This document shows positions 25,811 to 36,431 of a stretch of DNA of 64,000 nucleotides, one piece after another. The number at the start of each line of letters is the position of its first letter. The first letter of the stretch is position 1. The stretch comes from a virus: positions 37,437 to 101,436 of the IMG/VR virus record IMGVR_UViG_3300022937_000009. One strand, written 5' to 3'. The notes beneath the pieces are model-generated. The model saw only the letters and a program-made list of their open reading frames with translations. It did no database searches and was not told the DNA's origin. Position numbers and translations under genes: made by a program.

Positions 25811-28800
25811 ATGTCAAAAATTTCAGAACTAGGTACAATTACAGGTGCAAATACCAGGTCGGAAGACCTGTTCGTTATTGTTAACCTTGTTCAAGGTGAC
25901 GATGGTACCAAAAACATAACTCGTAAAGAATTAGTCGAAGCCATTCAATACGAGATTTTTTCAAGAATCACCATCACTGGAGGTACTATCTCCGGTGTTG
26001 TCATGTCAGATTCAAGACTTGATAATGTTATTATTGACAATTCAGATATTGAAGATACAGATTTTGTTCGTGGTAGTATTGATAGAACCGAAATAACAAA
26101 CTCTGACGCTAACAACATTGTAATGTCTTACTCTTCGTTCCAGCTTGGAACGATATTTGCTACAACAGCAAATACAATGACAATTACCAATTCTGATTTC
26201 TCAGATGGTACCGCAAATAATATTGTCATTACTCAATCAGAATTTAATGATGGTACTGGTAACAACGTAGTACTCAATAATTCAACCATTGATAGTTCAA
26301 CATTCCAAAATGGCGATATGTCTAATGTTGATGGTGATAATATTAGACTTGCTAATTCATCATTTACTGATGGCACAATCTCAAATTCTACAGCAAACAA
26401 TATTGTCATTACTCAATCAGAATTTAATGATGGTACAGTTAATAATACAGTCATTTCAAGTTCAGAATTCAATAGCGGTACAATGTCTACTGTTGTTGGT
26501 GTTGATGTATCTCTTTCAAATTCAGATATTACAACAACAGATATTAGTGCTTCTAATTTCTATGAAGGAAATATTAGTAATACTGTTATCACAACTTCAG
26601 AATTTAATGATGGTACAGTTAACAATACAGTTATTACTCAATCAGAATTTAATGATGGTACAGGCAATAATGTAGTACTTACAAATTCAACAATTGATTA
26701 TTCCGTATTCCAAAATGGATCCATTTCAAATACCTCATTTGCTGGTACAATGGACGGAGTGGTTGCTAACGATTTAACGATTACCAGTTCTTCAGCTGAT
26801 GGATTATCTTCAACAAATTCATCATTCGATAATGGTACACTTTCACAATCAACATTCTCAGGTGGTGTAATTGATTCATCTCAACTTGTTGACTTCGATA
26901 TGGAGCTTACTAAAGAGTTTGAAGCTCCTATTGATGAAGAAAGTTACTTTGCAATTCGAAATGAAAAAACTGGTGAAACAGAACAAATTTCTTACAAACA
27001 ATTATTCAACGAAGTATCAAAATCTACTCAATCAGCATTAAAAGTTTCTGTAGATGCTGCTAAAGGTAATGACGAATATCCAGGTACTGAATTACAACCA
27101 GTTCGTACACTTGAAAGAGCATGTGAACTTGCTTTAGAAAAAGCAGGTGGTTCTTATGATAGAAACTCATTAAACAACGCAGTTCATATTGAAGTAGGAC
27201 AAGGTACTTATTATACAAAAGGTGAACTTGCAATTCCAGATGATTGTGCGGTTACTTCTAAAGCTGGACAATATGCTACAGTTATTGAAGCACTTCCTGG
27301 TTATGAAAATAATAACTGTTGGTTAGTTGGTTCTGGTAACTACGTTCAAGGTTTTGCTTATATGAACTGGAAAATCGATAACTTCGATTATCCAGAAGGT
27401 GGATTCGCCGTTGCTTACAGACCTGGTGCTAAGTTACTCCGTTCACCATACATCAGAGACAGTTCTCAATTATCTAACTTTAACAGGGTAGATGTTGAAC
27501 CACCTCTAAACCCATATAACAGTAAAGGTACACTCGACGATTTAGGTAGAGAGTTTACATTAAGTAATGTGTCAGCTGTTAGCGGATTTGCAGTTGATGA
27601 TGAGATTACATTCTCATCTGGTGCAGTTGGTTTCGTATCTTATGTTTCTGAACTTGCTTCTGATAATAAGATTCACGTAAGAAACTTAAAGAACAACAAA
27701 GGTTTTGCGGTTGGAGATACTATTACATCTGAATCTGGTGGTACTGCTACAATCGACGCAATTGGTATCGACGACTTCCCTAACAGATTAGTTGGAAGAG
27801 GTGGTGGATGTCTACTTGCAGATAGAAGAGTATTAGACCCAGATTCATTATATACTTACGTATTATGTTTCGGTTTCACACCTCGTTCTCAAAACGGTAT
27901 GGGTTATGTTGCTCGAGACGGTGCTGGTGTTAACGGTATCGGTTCTCTATCCATTTTCGTACGATGCGCATTCTATGCATTGAATGGTGGACAAATGACA
28001 CTGAACAACTCAGGTACTCAGTTCGGTGACATCTCAATGAGAGCAAAAGGTACAACTCAGTTCTTCGCACCTAAATCAACTAACGCAACTATATTTGGTA
28101 ACACAGTATTTGCTGACACTATCGAGAATGCTTATGACGATATCGTTGATGATATGGTTGAATATCTCACTGCAAATTCAGCAAATGGTGGATTAGGTTA
28201 TACTGGTTATGATGCAGGTAAATGTGAAAGAGATAGTAGAATTATTGTTGATGGATTAGGATACGATATTGCACTTGATTCTAATTATTGGGGTAGATTA
28301 GCTGGTATTACTTATCGCTCACCAATTTCATACATTGTTCCAGGAGATCAATTAGAAGAAACTCTTGGCGCTAACCAATACTTGCAATCGCGCGTTGAAT
28401 CTATTTTTGAAGGTTCAACTGAAATTATTAATCGCGCAAATACTTCAATGCAAGAACTCTATAATGTTCTTCAATATGGTGAAGAAAATATGAACCCAAT
28501 TACATGGGTTGATTCTGGTAAAGTTGAAAGAACAGCAGCTAGAGAATTATTACAAGACAACAGATCATTTATCCAAGATGAACTTACAGATTGGATTGAC
28601 AATAACGACGAATTCTTTGCTTACGATAGTGTAAAATGTAGAAGAGATGTTACAGAATATATTTTACCTGCCGTTAAGTACGATATGTTATTAGAAACAA
28701 ACTATAATGCAGTAACTGCAGGTAATGCTTATTACATGAATGCTGCTAAGAAAGTTATTGATAAACAAAGAGATGAAACAATCTCTGCATATCGAAGACT

Positions 28801-31800
28801 TAAAGATCAAACAAACGAAATACTTGACGCAAACAGCTATATTGGTTCTGCAAGATCTGATGAAGCATTTGACGAAATTATTGGAATACTTGAAGGTGAT
28901 GGTGGAAGATTTGCACAAGTAGATGCTTCTTATACACCTACAGATGCGACATACGATCCAGTAACTGGAATTATGACAGTAACAATTGGTTCACATAATT
29001 TTGCAGTTGGTGATTCATTCTTTATCAAACCAAATGGAATGACATTTAGTTGTGGTAGTGGTGTAACAATTTCTCACCCAAGAACAACCGATCCTTTCTA
29101 TAACAAGCCATACGTTGTTCTTAATAAAACAGCAACAACAGTAACTGTTCAAGCAGGTGACGCAAATGGTTATACAGGTGCTCATACATTTGTGAGTGCT
29201 TATAAAGATGCAATAACTGCAGCTTCTGATGTTGCATGGACTCCTATAGATGGAACATACGATGCAGAAACTGGTATTGCTGTACTTACACTTGCTGGTA
29301 GACATGGATTAAGTGTTGGAGATAAAGTAATTCTCAAGCCTGGAAGTATTTCATTCTCTTGTGAGGGTGATGGTACAGTCACAACACTATCGCATCCAAG
29401 AGTTGGAGATCCTGCTTACAGAAGTCCTCTAGAAATTGAAGCAACAACTCCAACATCAATTACAATTAATGTTGGTCCTGCGGCTTATGTTGCTCCACAT
29501 ACTTTTGTAAGTGCAGACGTAAATTCAGTTATTCTTGCAAGTTCTAAAATAAGATTCTCTGATAATACAAATATTATTTCAAGTAAGCGTAACGCACGAA
29601 TTCAATTACAGAATAACAAAAACTTTATTCAAGATCATATGATGGGTTATATTGATTATAACTACTTCAGATATGATTCAGAAAAATGTGAAAGAGATGT
29701 TATTCAGCACATTTTACCAGCAATCGAAAGAGATATTATTACTGGTACAAACTTTAATGCTAAACAAGCAGGTGTTGCATACAGACAAGGTAATCAAGGA
29801 ACATTAAGAAACTGGTATAACGAAAGACCAGAAACAGTTGGTGCCTTTAACGAATTAAAACAACTTATTGCTAATAACACTATTACTGATGCTGCATCAA
29901 TTCATAGATCTGACGAGTCATTTAGACAACTTATTGATATTGTAGAAAGTAAAGGTAAATCATATACTCCAACTAATGGAACATACGATCCATTAACTGG
30001 TATTACAAGTCTTACAATTGGTGCTCACGACTTTAAACAAGGTGATAAAATTGTATTAGATGATTTAAGTTTAACTTGGCAGTGTGGTTCTCCTTCTGTT
30101 AATATTGTGCATCCAAGACCCACAGATCCTGCCTACAGGACTCCTTTAACAATTAATAAGGTTACCTCAACCACAATTGAATTTAATGCTGGAGATGCCG
30201 GTGGTTATACTGGTGCACATACCTTTGTAGCTGCTGATGCTGATTGTGTTAAAGCAGCAACATATATTCCAACATTCTCATTATCAACTGCTACATACGA
30301 TCCTATCACAGGAGAATTTGAAGCAACAATCGGGCAACACTCATTTGTAGTTGGTGATTATGTAGAAATTAAACCAGAGAGTGTTGTATTTGAATGTAAT
30401 AGTATTGAAATCGTTCATCCAAGACCTACAGATCCAGCGTATAAAACACCTGTAAAAATTACAGGAATTACTTCTACAACAATTACGATGAATGTTGGAG
30501 ATGCTAACGGTTATACTGGTGCACATACCTTTGTAAGAGCAGATGACGATTGTATTGTTGGAGATCCTATCATTTGGACAGATCCTTCAAATTACTTACA
30601 ATATTATACACCAACAACAGCTACATACGATCCAGTAACTGGAATCAGTGTCGTAACGATTCCAGGACATAATTTATTAGTTGATGATTATATTGAATTT
30701 GCTCCATACAGTTTAACATTTACTTGTGCTTCTGATGGTAATGCAACAGAACATTCATACCCAAGAAAAGGTGACGGCAACTATAATACTCCAATGAGAA
30801 TTACAACTGTTGCTGGTGATGATATTACAGTAAATGTTGGAGTTGGTGCTGGTGGTGCTCATACATTTGTATCTGCAGCAAATCATGCTGTTGCTAAAGT
30901 AACATATAATTCAGACGGACAAAGAGCTGCAGAGCAATTACAAATCAATAGGAACATGATTCAAGACGAAATCATGGCTTATTTAGATGATAATTATTTT
31001 GTATTTGATGGAGCAAAATGTTCAAGAGATACAGGTTTAATTCTTGATGCAATACGAAGAGATGTTGCAACAGGTTCAAATTATAACGCAGTGTTTGCAG
31101 GTCTTTCATATCAACTTGGTTCAGGAAGTATTAATCTAGTTGTTTCAGATCAATTACCACAAACTACTGGTTCGATTAATTTCTTAAAATCAGAAATTGC
31201 AAATGAATTAACAGGAAATTCTTTAACAAGAGCAAATGCAGCATTCGATGAAATAATTGATATTCTAAATAACGGTACTGGTAATGCTGATGTTCTTACA
31301 TTTGGAACAAACACTGTAAGCGCAAATCATACAACCGCAAGAACTGCATTACAATTAAACAAAGCATTCCTAGCAGCTGAAGTTACAGCATATATTGCTC
31401 AAACTTGGCCAAATCTTGTATATGATGTTGCTAAGTGTGAAAGAGATACAGGATTCTTGATCGACGCAGTTTCTTGGGATATCCAACATGGTTCAAACGC
31501 AGCTTCTGTAAACTTCGCTAGAATGTATTATGATAATGCAATTTCTGTATTACCAGGTGATCAAATTTTACCAACTGCTAAAACATGGGCACACATTGCA
31601 GAAGTATGTTATCAAATTGTTAGAGACCAAGCAGTTTCAGTAACAAGCGGTAATGCTGCAACACAAGATGTTTCACAAACAGATGCAGGTATTGCAGTTG
31701 CTAATAAAGTTAAAGAATTAGTAGAAATTACAACTAACGTTATTAGAGACAATACACTTACTTGGTTACCAGAATATGTAGAACCAATTATTGAAACTGG

Positions 31801-34800
31801 TTATGCTGATGCAGTTAATAAGATTGATGGACAAACAGAGGTTCTTCAAGATGACGTTATCGGTTATGTAAGAAGAGAATGGAAAGGTTTACCATACGAT
31901 AAAGCGACATGTAGAAGAGATGTTGGTCTTATTATTGACGCCGTTTCTAAAGATATTATCTATGGTGGTAATGCTAATACTATTGAAGCAGCAAAATACT
32001 ACTTTAGATTAGATAATGAAATTTCTGCTGATTTAGAACAACTCAGATCAATTAACGTTCTTCCAATTGAAGTTTCAGGACAATTTAGAGATACTGCTGA
32101 AACATACAAGACAGCAAACGTTTCAGGTTTACGTACTTTAATTAATATTCTTCCTGAAGAGCAACGCATACCTACAAAACTTGCATTCCAAAGATTAGCT
32201 GATGTTGCAAGCGATGTTGTACAAGAAATTTCAATTACTCCTTCAGCAAATAATGTTCCAACACAAGATACTTCTGGAACACCGGCTGACGCGGCAACAG
32301 GTACTGCGGTACATGATCTTATAGAAATTATTGCTAATGTAGTAGATGACGCATCTGACGAAAACTTAACTACAACACAAGTTGATCCTACAGTTGATTC
32401 AAATAGAACACAAGCACGTAAGCAAATTCAATTAAACAAAGACTTTATTGCTGCCGATACGATTGCATACTTAAGAGACAAATACTTTACTTTCGATGGA
32501 GATAAGTGTAAGCGTGATATCGAAACAATTGTTAAAGCAGTTGCAAGAGACGTATTAGCAGATTCAAACTTCAATTCAGTCTTTAATGGATTAGCATATC
32601 GTTCAGGTACTGCTGGAACAAATCTAGTTGTGAATGAACAACTTACAGAAACAATTAAAGGTGTTGAATACGCTAGAGACATCGCGGTAAGATCGATTAC
32701 TGATGATGGTGCAAGAGAAAGAGCACAAGCAGCATTTAATGAAATTATTGATATTATGGGTAATAATACTCCTGATACAATATCATTTGGAGCTGCTTCA
32801 CAAGCTGGTGCTAATGGCATCAACGCAAGAGAACAATTACAAAATAACAAAGCATTCATGCAAGCTGAAATGACTGCTTGGATTGCACAAAACTATGGTT
32901 CACTAGTTTATGATTCAGCTAAGTGTGAAAGAGATCTTGGATATATTATTGATTCAGTAACTTGGGATGCAATGCACGGTGGTAATGTAGCTTCAAGATG
33001 GAATGCTAATATCTACTTCGAAAACGCAGTAGCAATATTACCTGAAGATCAAAGAGCTCCAACCGCTGCAGCATTTGCTCATATCGCAACGGTTGCTGAA
33101 TTAGTTGTTCAAGATTCTGCAGTAACAAAAACTACTGGTAATGCTGAAAATCAATCATTCGCATCTGGTAATGCAGGTGCTGCAATGGCATTAAAAGTTA
33201 GACAAATGTTTGAATTAGTTTCTGATGCCATAGATAATGATGGTATTGATAGTTTACCAGCTGAAGAACTTCCAAATCTTGCAGGTTATCAAGCAGAATA
33301 TCAAACAGCTTATGCTCAACTCGTTACTTCAATATCAGGTATTCAAGATGGAATTCTTACTTATCTTGCAAGATTCTTTGAAATTCTTCCTTATGATGAA
33401 GATAAATGTAGAAGAGATATTGGATATGTTCTTGATGCAGTATCACATGATATTCAATACGGTGGTAATGCAGCAACATTAAATGCCGCTTATATGTATT
33501 TTGATAATGCAGTAAGTACACTACCAGTATTCCAGAGAGAAGCAAGTAAGAAAGCATTTACTCATGTATCAAATCTTGTTGAGCAATGTGTAAGAAGACT
33601 TGATGTAGATCAAACAGATTGGGTTAAGCGTAAGTTTGGTGTAAGTACAGCAACTTATAGTCCAACCACTGGAGAAACTGTTATTACAACAACTTCACCT
33701 CATTATATGAGTGTTGGCGATCATATTATTATCGCAGAAGAAGGTATAACATTCGAGTGTGGTTCACCTGCTGTTCAAATTTCTCATCCAAGAAGAACCG
33801 ATCCTGCATTTAAGAAACCTCTTGAAATTACAGCAGTAACTTCAAATACATTTACTGTAAATACTGGATATGCAAAACAATACACAGGTGCACATACTTT
33901 TGTAAGTGCAATACCTAATGCAATATTACAAATTGATGGTAATATAGAAAAACAAGATCAGACACAAATTGCTGGTAGCCCAGAAATCGCAATAAGAGCT
34001 CAAAACCTAGTTAAGATTGTTGCCAATGTCGTAGATAAAGGATCTTACGTTTCATTCCCAGATCGCGTAGATCCTGTACAAACATGGCAAAGAACTCCAT
34101 ACGTAGCATCTAAAGAATTGATTGAAGATGAAAGCGTTAACCTAGCCGCTTCGATCTTAAATTATATTTCTAATGTTCATAACGGATTGAGTTTCCCTGA
34201 ACAAAGGTGTAGAAGAGACATTGGATACTTAATCGATGCTATCTCTCATGATATTCAATATGACGGAAACTATGCAACACGTATCGCAGCTCAAATTTAC
34301 TTCGATTGGGGTGTGAGCGTATTACCTGCAGATACAAGAACTCAAACTGCTGATGTATACAACTACTTAGGAACAGTTCTTGATGCGGTTGTTCAAGAAG
34401 ATGGAAGTATTGCAAATACAACATATACTGATACACCATTTGATACAACAGGTACACCAGCAACTGCGGTTGAAGGTGCAAGAGTTTCTGACTTAATCGG
34501 AATTGTAGAAGATGTTATCAGAGCAAATTCACTTGATTCAATGCCTGGTTTAGTACAACCTACAACAGCTTGGGTTGCTTCAGACGTTATAGGTGCAGCT
34601 CAACAGATTGATGATAATCTTGAAATTCTTGCTAACGATATGATTGAATATATCAATACAGAATTTGATGTTCTTGATTATAACAGAGATAAGTGTAGAA
34701 GAGACGTAGGTTACTTACTTGACGCATTCTCTTATGACTTGAACTATGGCGGTAATATCGCATCAAGATGGAATGCAGATTTCTACTTCTGGAATAATCA

Positions 34801-35950
34801 ATATAGAGTCCCTGAAGATCAAAGAGTTGCAACAGCAAAAGCTTATAAGCAACTCGGTGTAATTTGTAAAGATATTGTTGTAGGAAAATATCCAAATCAG
34901 GTTGCTCTTGGCGAACTTGGAACTCAAGTTGAAGCCGAAAAAGTACAAAATCTTGCTAATATTTTCTATAAGACACAATTCTTTAAAGATACTAAGTACT
35001 TACCTGCTAAAGAAGAACCAGATTATACATACTCAGGAGATCAATTCACAAGTGCTCAATTTATTCTTGAGCAAAATAAACTCGATCTTGCATTTGATGT
35101 TGTAAGATTTGTTAATAGCACATACGACTTTATCGATATTGGATTAACAAGAAGAGATGGTTACAACTTGCTTGAAGCTATTACAAACGACTTCAGATAT
35201 GAAGATGCTTCTGCAGGTACACCAGTATATGGAGACGTAGCAGGATCTCAAAAATCAACAAGATCATTTACTGCAGCATTCTTCGATCAGAAAGGACAGC
35301 ACACATTCCCAGTATTTAATCCATCTAATGCGGCTTATAAGTATCAAGGAAGTGTTGAACAACTTTCAGATCTTGCGGCAATAACAGGACAAAAACCAAA
35401 CCATGCATATATTGTTGCATCTAACTATGCAACTAATCATTTCGCTGGAGATATATATTACTGGAACGGAACAACATGGGTACTAGATGGACCTAATGAT
35501 ACATCGTTATTAGATGCCTTCACTGGTGCTTGGGATAGAATGAGAGATTATATTGTTGATAATCTATCACCTAACTCACAGCATGACTTAATGGTTGAAG
35601 GATTATTTAATGATTGTCTAAAAGATAATATCTTAAGACCTGAAACTCTAGTATTTGGTTCCTTGGTAGAATCTATTGCTCACCAGTTTAATGGTGCATC
35701 CGCGGGTGTTAACAGAAATGCTCTACCTCTAAACTTTAGAAACTTAGGTTCTGCTATATCAGCGGTAGCTTCGGTACTAAGTGAAGACGGTGGTAGAATT
35801 AGATGGTCTGGTGCGGATGAATTGAATAACCAATACTTCGCAAGAGGTCTAAGAATTAATGGTAGAACAGGTCGAATTGAAGGACGACCATTTACATCTT
35901 CTGTAAGAAAACTTGCAAGAAGAGCTTCAAACAGTAGAGCAGTAATTTAA
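25811..35950 (+). CDS. Giant repeat virion protein (3379 aa)
   Basis: Several regions can be distinguished. Residues 1-65 are a conserved head (SKISELGTITGANTRSEDLF). Residues ~65-365 form a repeat-rich beta-helix-like stretch with units such as VITQSEFNDGTGNNVVL. Residues ~405-750 begin with the right-handed beta-helix entry motif VDAAKGNDEYPGTELQPVRT, common in pectate-lyase-like phage proteins. Residues ~800-3120 carry twelve helical units centred on (K/T/R)C-x-R-D followed by an I/L-x-D-A-x-x-x-D pattern, the last without Cys. Interspersed are six copies of a ~95-aa beta-module (ATYDPVTGI, SHPR-x2-DP, YTGAHTFV). No S74 domain or enzymatic triad is seen. It is presumably a large baseplate-attached fibre or adhesin; function is not established by motif. 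Confidence 0.85.
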   Translation: MSKISELGTITGANTRSEDLFVIVNLVQGDDGTKNITRKELVEAIQYEIFSRITITGGTISGVVMSDSRLDNVIIDNSDIEDTDFVRGSIDRTEITNSDANNIVMSYSSFQLGTIFATTANTMTITNSDFSDGTANNIVITQSEFNDGTGNNVVLNNSTIDSSTFQNGDMSNVDGDNIRLANSSFTDGTISNSTANNIVITQSEFNDGTVNNTVISSSEFNSGTMSTVVGVDVSLSNSDITTTDISASNFYEGNISNTVITTSEFNDGTVNNTVITQSEFNDGTGNNVVLTNSTIDYSVFQNGSISNTSFAGTMDGVVANDLTITSSSADGLSSTNSSFDNGTLSQSTFSGGVIDSSQLVDFDMELTKEFEAPIDEESYFAIRNEKTGETEQISYKQLFNEVSKSTQSALKVSVDAAKGNDEYPGTELQPVRTLERACELALEKAGGSYDRNSLNNAVHIEVGQGTYYTKGELAIPDDCAVTSKAGQYATVIEALPGYENNNCWLVGSGNYVQGFAYMNWKIDNFDYPEGGFAVAYRPGAKLLRSPYIRDSSQLSNFNRVDVEPPLNPYNSKGTLDDLGREFTLSNVSAVSGFAVDDEITFSSGAVGFVSYVSELASDNKIHVRNLKNNKGFAVGDTITSESGGTATIDAIGIDDFPNRLVGRGGGCLLADRRVLDPDSLYTYVLCFGFTPRSQNGMGYVARDGAGVNGIGSLSIFVRCAFYALNGGQMTLNNSGTQFGDISMRAKGTTQFFAPKSTNATIFGNTVFADTIENAYDDIVDDMVEYLTANSANGGLGYTGYDAGKCERDSRIIVDGLGYDIALDSNYWGRLAGITYRSPISYIVPGDQLEETLGANQYLQSRVESIFEGSTEIINRANTSMQELYNVLQYGEENMNPITWVDSGKVERTAARELLQDNRSFIQDELTDWIDNNDEFFAYDSVKCRRDVTEYILPAVKYDMLLETNYNAVTAGNAYYMNAAKKVIDKQRDETISAYRRLKDQTNEILDANSYIGSARSDEAFDEIIGILEGDGGRFAQVDASYTPTDATYDPVTGIMTVTIGSHNFAVGDSFFIKPNGMTFSCGSGVTISHPRTTDPFYNKPYVVLNKTATTVTVQAGDANGYTGAHTFVSAYKDAITAASDVAWTPIDGTYDAETGIAVLTLAGRHGLSVGDKVILKPGSISFSCEGDGTVTTLSHPRVGDPAYRSPLEIEATTPTSITINVGPAAYVAPHTFVSADVNSVILASSKIRFSDNTNIISSKRNARIQLQNNKNFIQDHMMGYIDYNYFRYDSEKCERDVIQHILPAIERDIITGTNFNAKQAGVAYRQGNQGTLRNWYNERPETVGAFNELKQLIANNTITDAASIHRSDESFRQLIDIVESKGKSYTPTNGTYDPLTGITSLTIGAHDFKQGDKIVLDDLSLTWQCGSPSVNIVHPRPTDPAYRTPLTINKVTSTTIEFNAGDAGGYTGAHTFVAADADCVKAATYIPTFSLSTATYDPITGEFEATIGQHSFVVGDYVEIKPESVVFECNSIEIVHPRPTDPAYKTPVKITGITSTTITMNVGDANGYTGAHTFVRADDDCIVGDPIIWTDPSNYLQYYTPTTATYDPVTGISVVTIPGHNLLVDDYIEFAPYSLTFTCASDGNATEHSYPRKGDGNYNTPMRITTVAGDDITVNVGVGAGGAHTFVSAANHAVAKVTYNSDGQRAAEQLQINRNMIQDEIMAYLDDNYFVFDGAKCSRDTGLILDAIRRDVATGSNYNAVFAGLSYQLGSGSINLVVSDQLPQTTGSINFLKSEIANELTGNSLTRANAAFDEIIDILNNGTGNADVLTFGTNTVSANHTTARTALQLNKAFLAAEVTAYIAQTWPNLVYDVAKCERDTGFLIDAVSWDIQHGSNAASVNFARMYYDNAISVLPGDQILPTAKTWAHIAEVCYQIVRDQAVSVTSGNAATQDVSQTDAGIAVANKVKELVEITTNVIRDNTLTWLPEYVEPIIETGYADAVNKIDGQTEVLQDDVIGYVRREWKGLPYDKATCRRDVGLIIDAVSKDIIYGGNANTIEAAKYYFRLDNEISADLEQLRSINVLPIEVSGQFRDTAETYKTANVSGLRTLINILPEEQRIPTKLAFQRLADVASDVVQEISITPSANNVPTQDTSGTPADAATGTAVHDLIEIIANVVDDASDENLTTTQVDPTVDSNRTQARKQIQLNKDFIAADTIAYLRDKYFTFDGDKCKRDIETIVKAVARDVLADSNFNSVFNGLAYRSGTAGTNLVVNEQLTETIKGVEYARDIAVRSITDDGARERAQAAFNEIIDIMGNNTPDTISFGAASQAGANGINAREQLQNNKAFMQAEMTAWIAQNYGSLVYDSAKCERDLGYIIDSVTWDAMHGGNVASRWNANIYFENAVAILPEDQRAPTAAAFAHIATVAELVVQDSAVTKTTGNAENQSFASGNAGAAMALKVRQMFELVSDAIDNDGIDSLPAEELPNLAGYQAEYQTAYAQLVTSISGIQDGILTYLARFFEILPYDEDKCRRDIGYVLDAVSHDIQYGGNAATLNAAYMYFDNAVSTLPVFQREASKKAFTHVSNLVEQCVRRLDVDQTDWVKRKFGVSTATYSPTTGETVITTTSPHYMSVGDHIIIAEEGITFECGSPAVQISHPRRTDPAFKKPLEITAVTSNTFTVNTGYAKQYTGAHTFVSAIPNAILQIDGNIEKQDQTQIAGSPEIAIRAQNLVKIVANVVDKGSYVSFPDRVDPVQTWQRTPYVASKELIEDESVNLAASILNYISNVHNGLSFPEQRCRRDIGYLIDAISHDIQYDGNYATRIAAQIYFDWGVSVLPADTRTQTADVYNYLGTVLDAVVQEDGSIANTTYTDTPFDTTGTPATAVEGARVSDLIGIVEDVIRANSLDSMPGLVQPTTAWVASDVIGAAQQIDDNLEILANDMIEYINTEFDVLDYNRDKCRRDVGYLLDAFSYDLNYGGNIASRWNADFYFWNNQYRVPEDQRVATAKAYKQLGVICKDIVVGKYPNQVALGELGTQVEAEKVQNLANIFYKTQFFKDTKYLPAKEEPDYTYSGDQFTSAQFILEQNKLDLAFDVVRFVNSTYDFIDIGLTRRDGYNLLEAITNDFRYEDASAGTPVYGDVAGSQKSTRSFTAAFFDQKGQHTFPVFNPSNAAYKYQGSVEQLSDLAAITGQKPNHAYIVASNYATNHFAGDIYYWNGTTWVLDGPNDTSLLDAFTGAWDRMRDYIVDNLSPNSQHDLMVEGLFNDCLKDNILRPETLVFGSLVESIAHQFNGASAGVNRNALPLNFRNLGSAISAVASVLSEDGGRIRWSGADELNNQYFARGLRINGRTGRIEGRPFTSSVRKLARRASNSRAVI
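26219..26661 (+). repeat. Direct DNA repeats in giant repeat gene
   Basis: A 38-bp sequence at 26219-26256 recurs exactly at 26399-26436. Twenty-nine bases of it recur at 26633-26661, and shorter partial copies lie between. They encode the TQSEFNDGT unit of the beta-helix-like region. Confidence 0.85.
28220..35190 (+). repeat. Twelve coded C-x-R-D helical repeats plus six beta-modules
   Basis: Copies of the C-x-R-D unit start near 28220, 28634, 29684, 31016, 31434, 31908, 32504, 32921, 33404, 34205, 34691 and 35143 (the last without Cys). The ~95-aa beta-modules begin near 28930, 29236, 29960, 30275, 30603 and 33640. They share the HPR-x2-DP and GAHTFV motifs; two occur as a pair after helical copy 2, three in a row after copy 3, and one after copy 9. 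Confidence 0.85.
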
Positions 35951-35969
35951 ATTAATATAGGATAAAATA

Positions 35970-36392
35970 ATGCCAACAACAATTACAACTTCTCAGGCAC
36001 CTGACGCAAAACCAGTTGCCGTCAATTTAGTAGTATCGACAAACTGGCAAGTCATTATTGAAGTTCCTCAGTACGAGGTTCCTGAACTAGTTTTTGGTGG
36101 ATCAACAACTGTTGAACCAGGTGTTGGTGAAGTTATTTCACCTCTAATTTTGTGTAACACAACCGCAAACACAGTCAATATTGACGTAAGAGTACATAGG
36201 GACGATGTCAACCAAGAGTTTTATATCTTGAGATTATTGCCTGTGCCAGGTTATCAAACAATTCCAATTCCTTTGAATGGCCAATTCTTAAAGAGTGGTG
36301 ATACGTTAGAAATCAAAGCTGACACAGATTTAGCTGTACATTCAACATTATCATTTACACTTGGTCAATCTGAGGAAGATGACGTTGTTTAA
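35970..36392 (+). CDS. Small beta-rich virion protein, unknown
   Basis: The 140-aa product is beta-rich with no membrane segment. The middle part (SPLILCNTTANTVNIDVRVH) and the end (LKSGDTLEIKADTDLAVHST) have the look of an immunoglobulin-like or jelly-roll sandwich. It sits between the giant repeat protein and the collagen-like fibre, with an AGGA ribosome-binding site. It could be an adaptor joining fibres to the baseplate. I do not recognise a specific family. Confidence 0.7.
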   Translation: MPTTITTSQAPDAKPVAVNLVVSTNWQVIIEVPQYEVPELVFGGSTTVEPGVGEVISPLILCNTTANTVNIDVRVHRDDVNQEFYILRLLPVPGYQTIPIPLNGQFLKSGDTLEIKADTDLAVHSTLSFTLGQSEEDDVV

Positions 36393-36395
36393 TGA

Positions 36396-36403
36396 AATAA
36401 ATA
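36396..36403 (+). promoter_or_regulatory. Late promoter box AATAAATA
   Basis: This late-type box lies in the 39-bp gap, 28 nt before the collagen-like fibre gene. Confidence 0.5.
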
Positions 36404-36431
36404 TTATAATGATTAACGGAGAATAATTTAA

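Noticed and set aside
26289-26675. A 128-aa plus-strand open frame inside the giant repeat gene
   Set aside because: It is a frame shadow of the repeat DNA, rich in Gln, Met and Leu from repeated CAA/ATG/TTA out-of-frame codons, with no ribosome-binding site.
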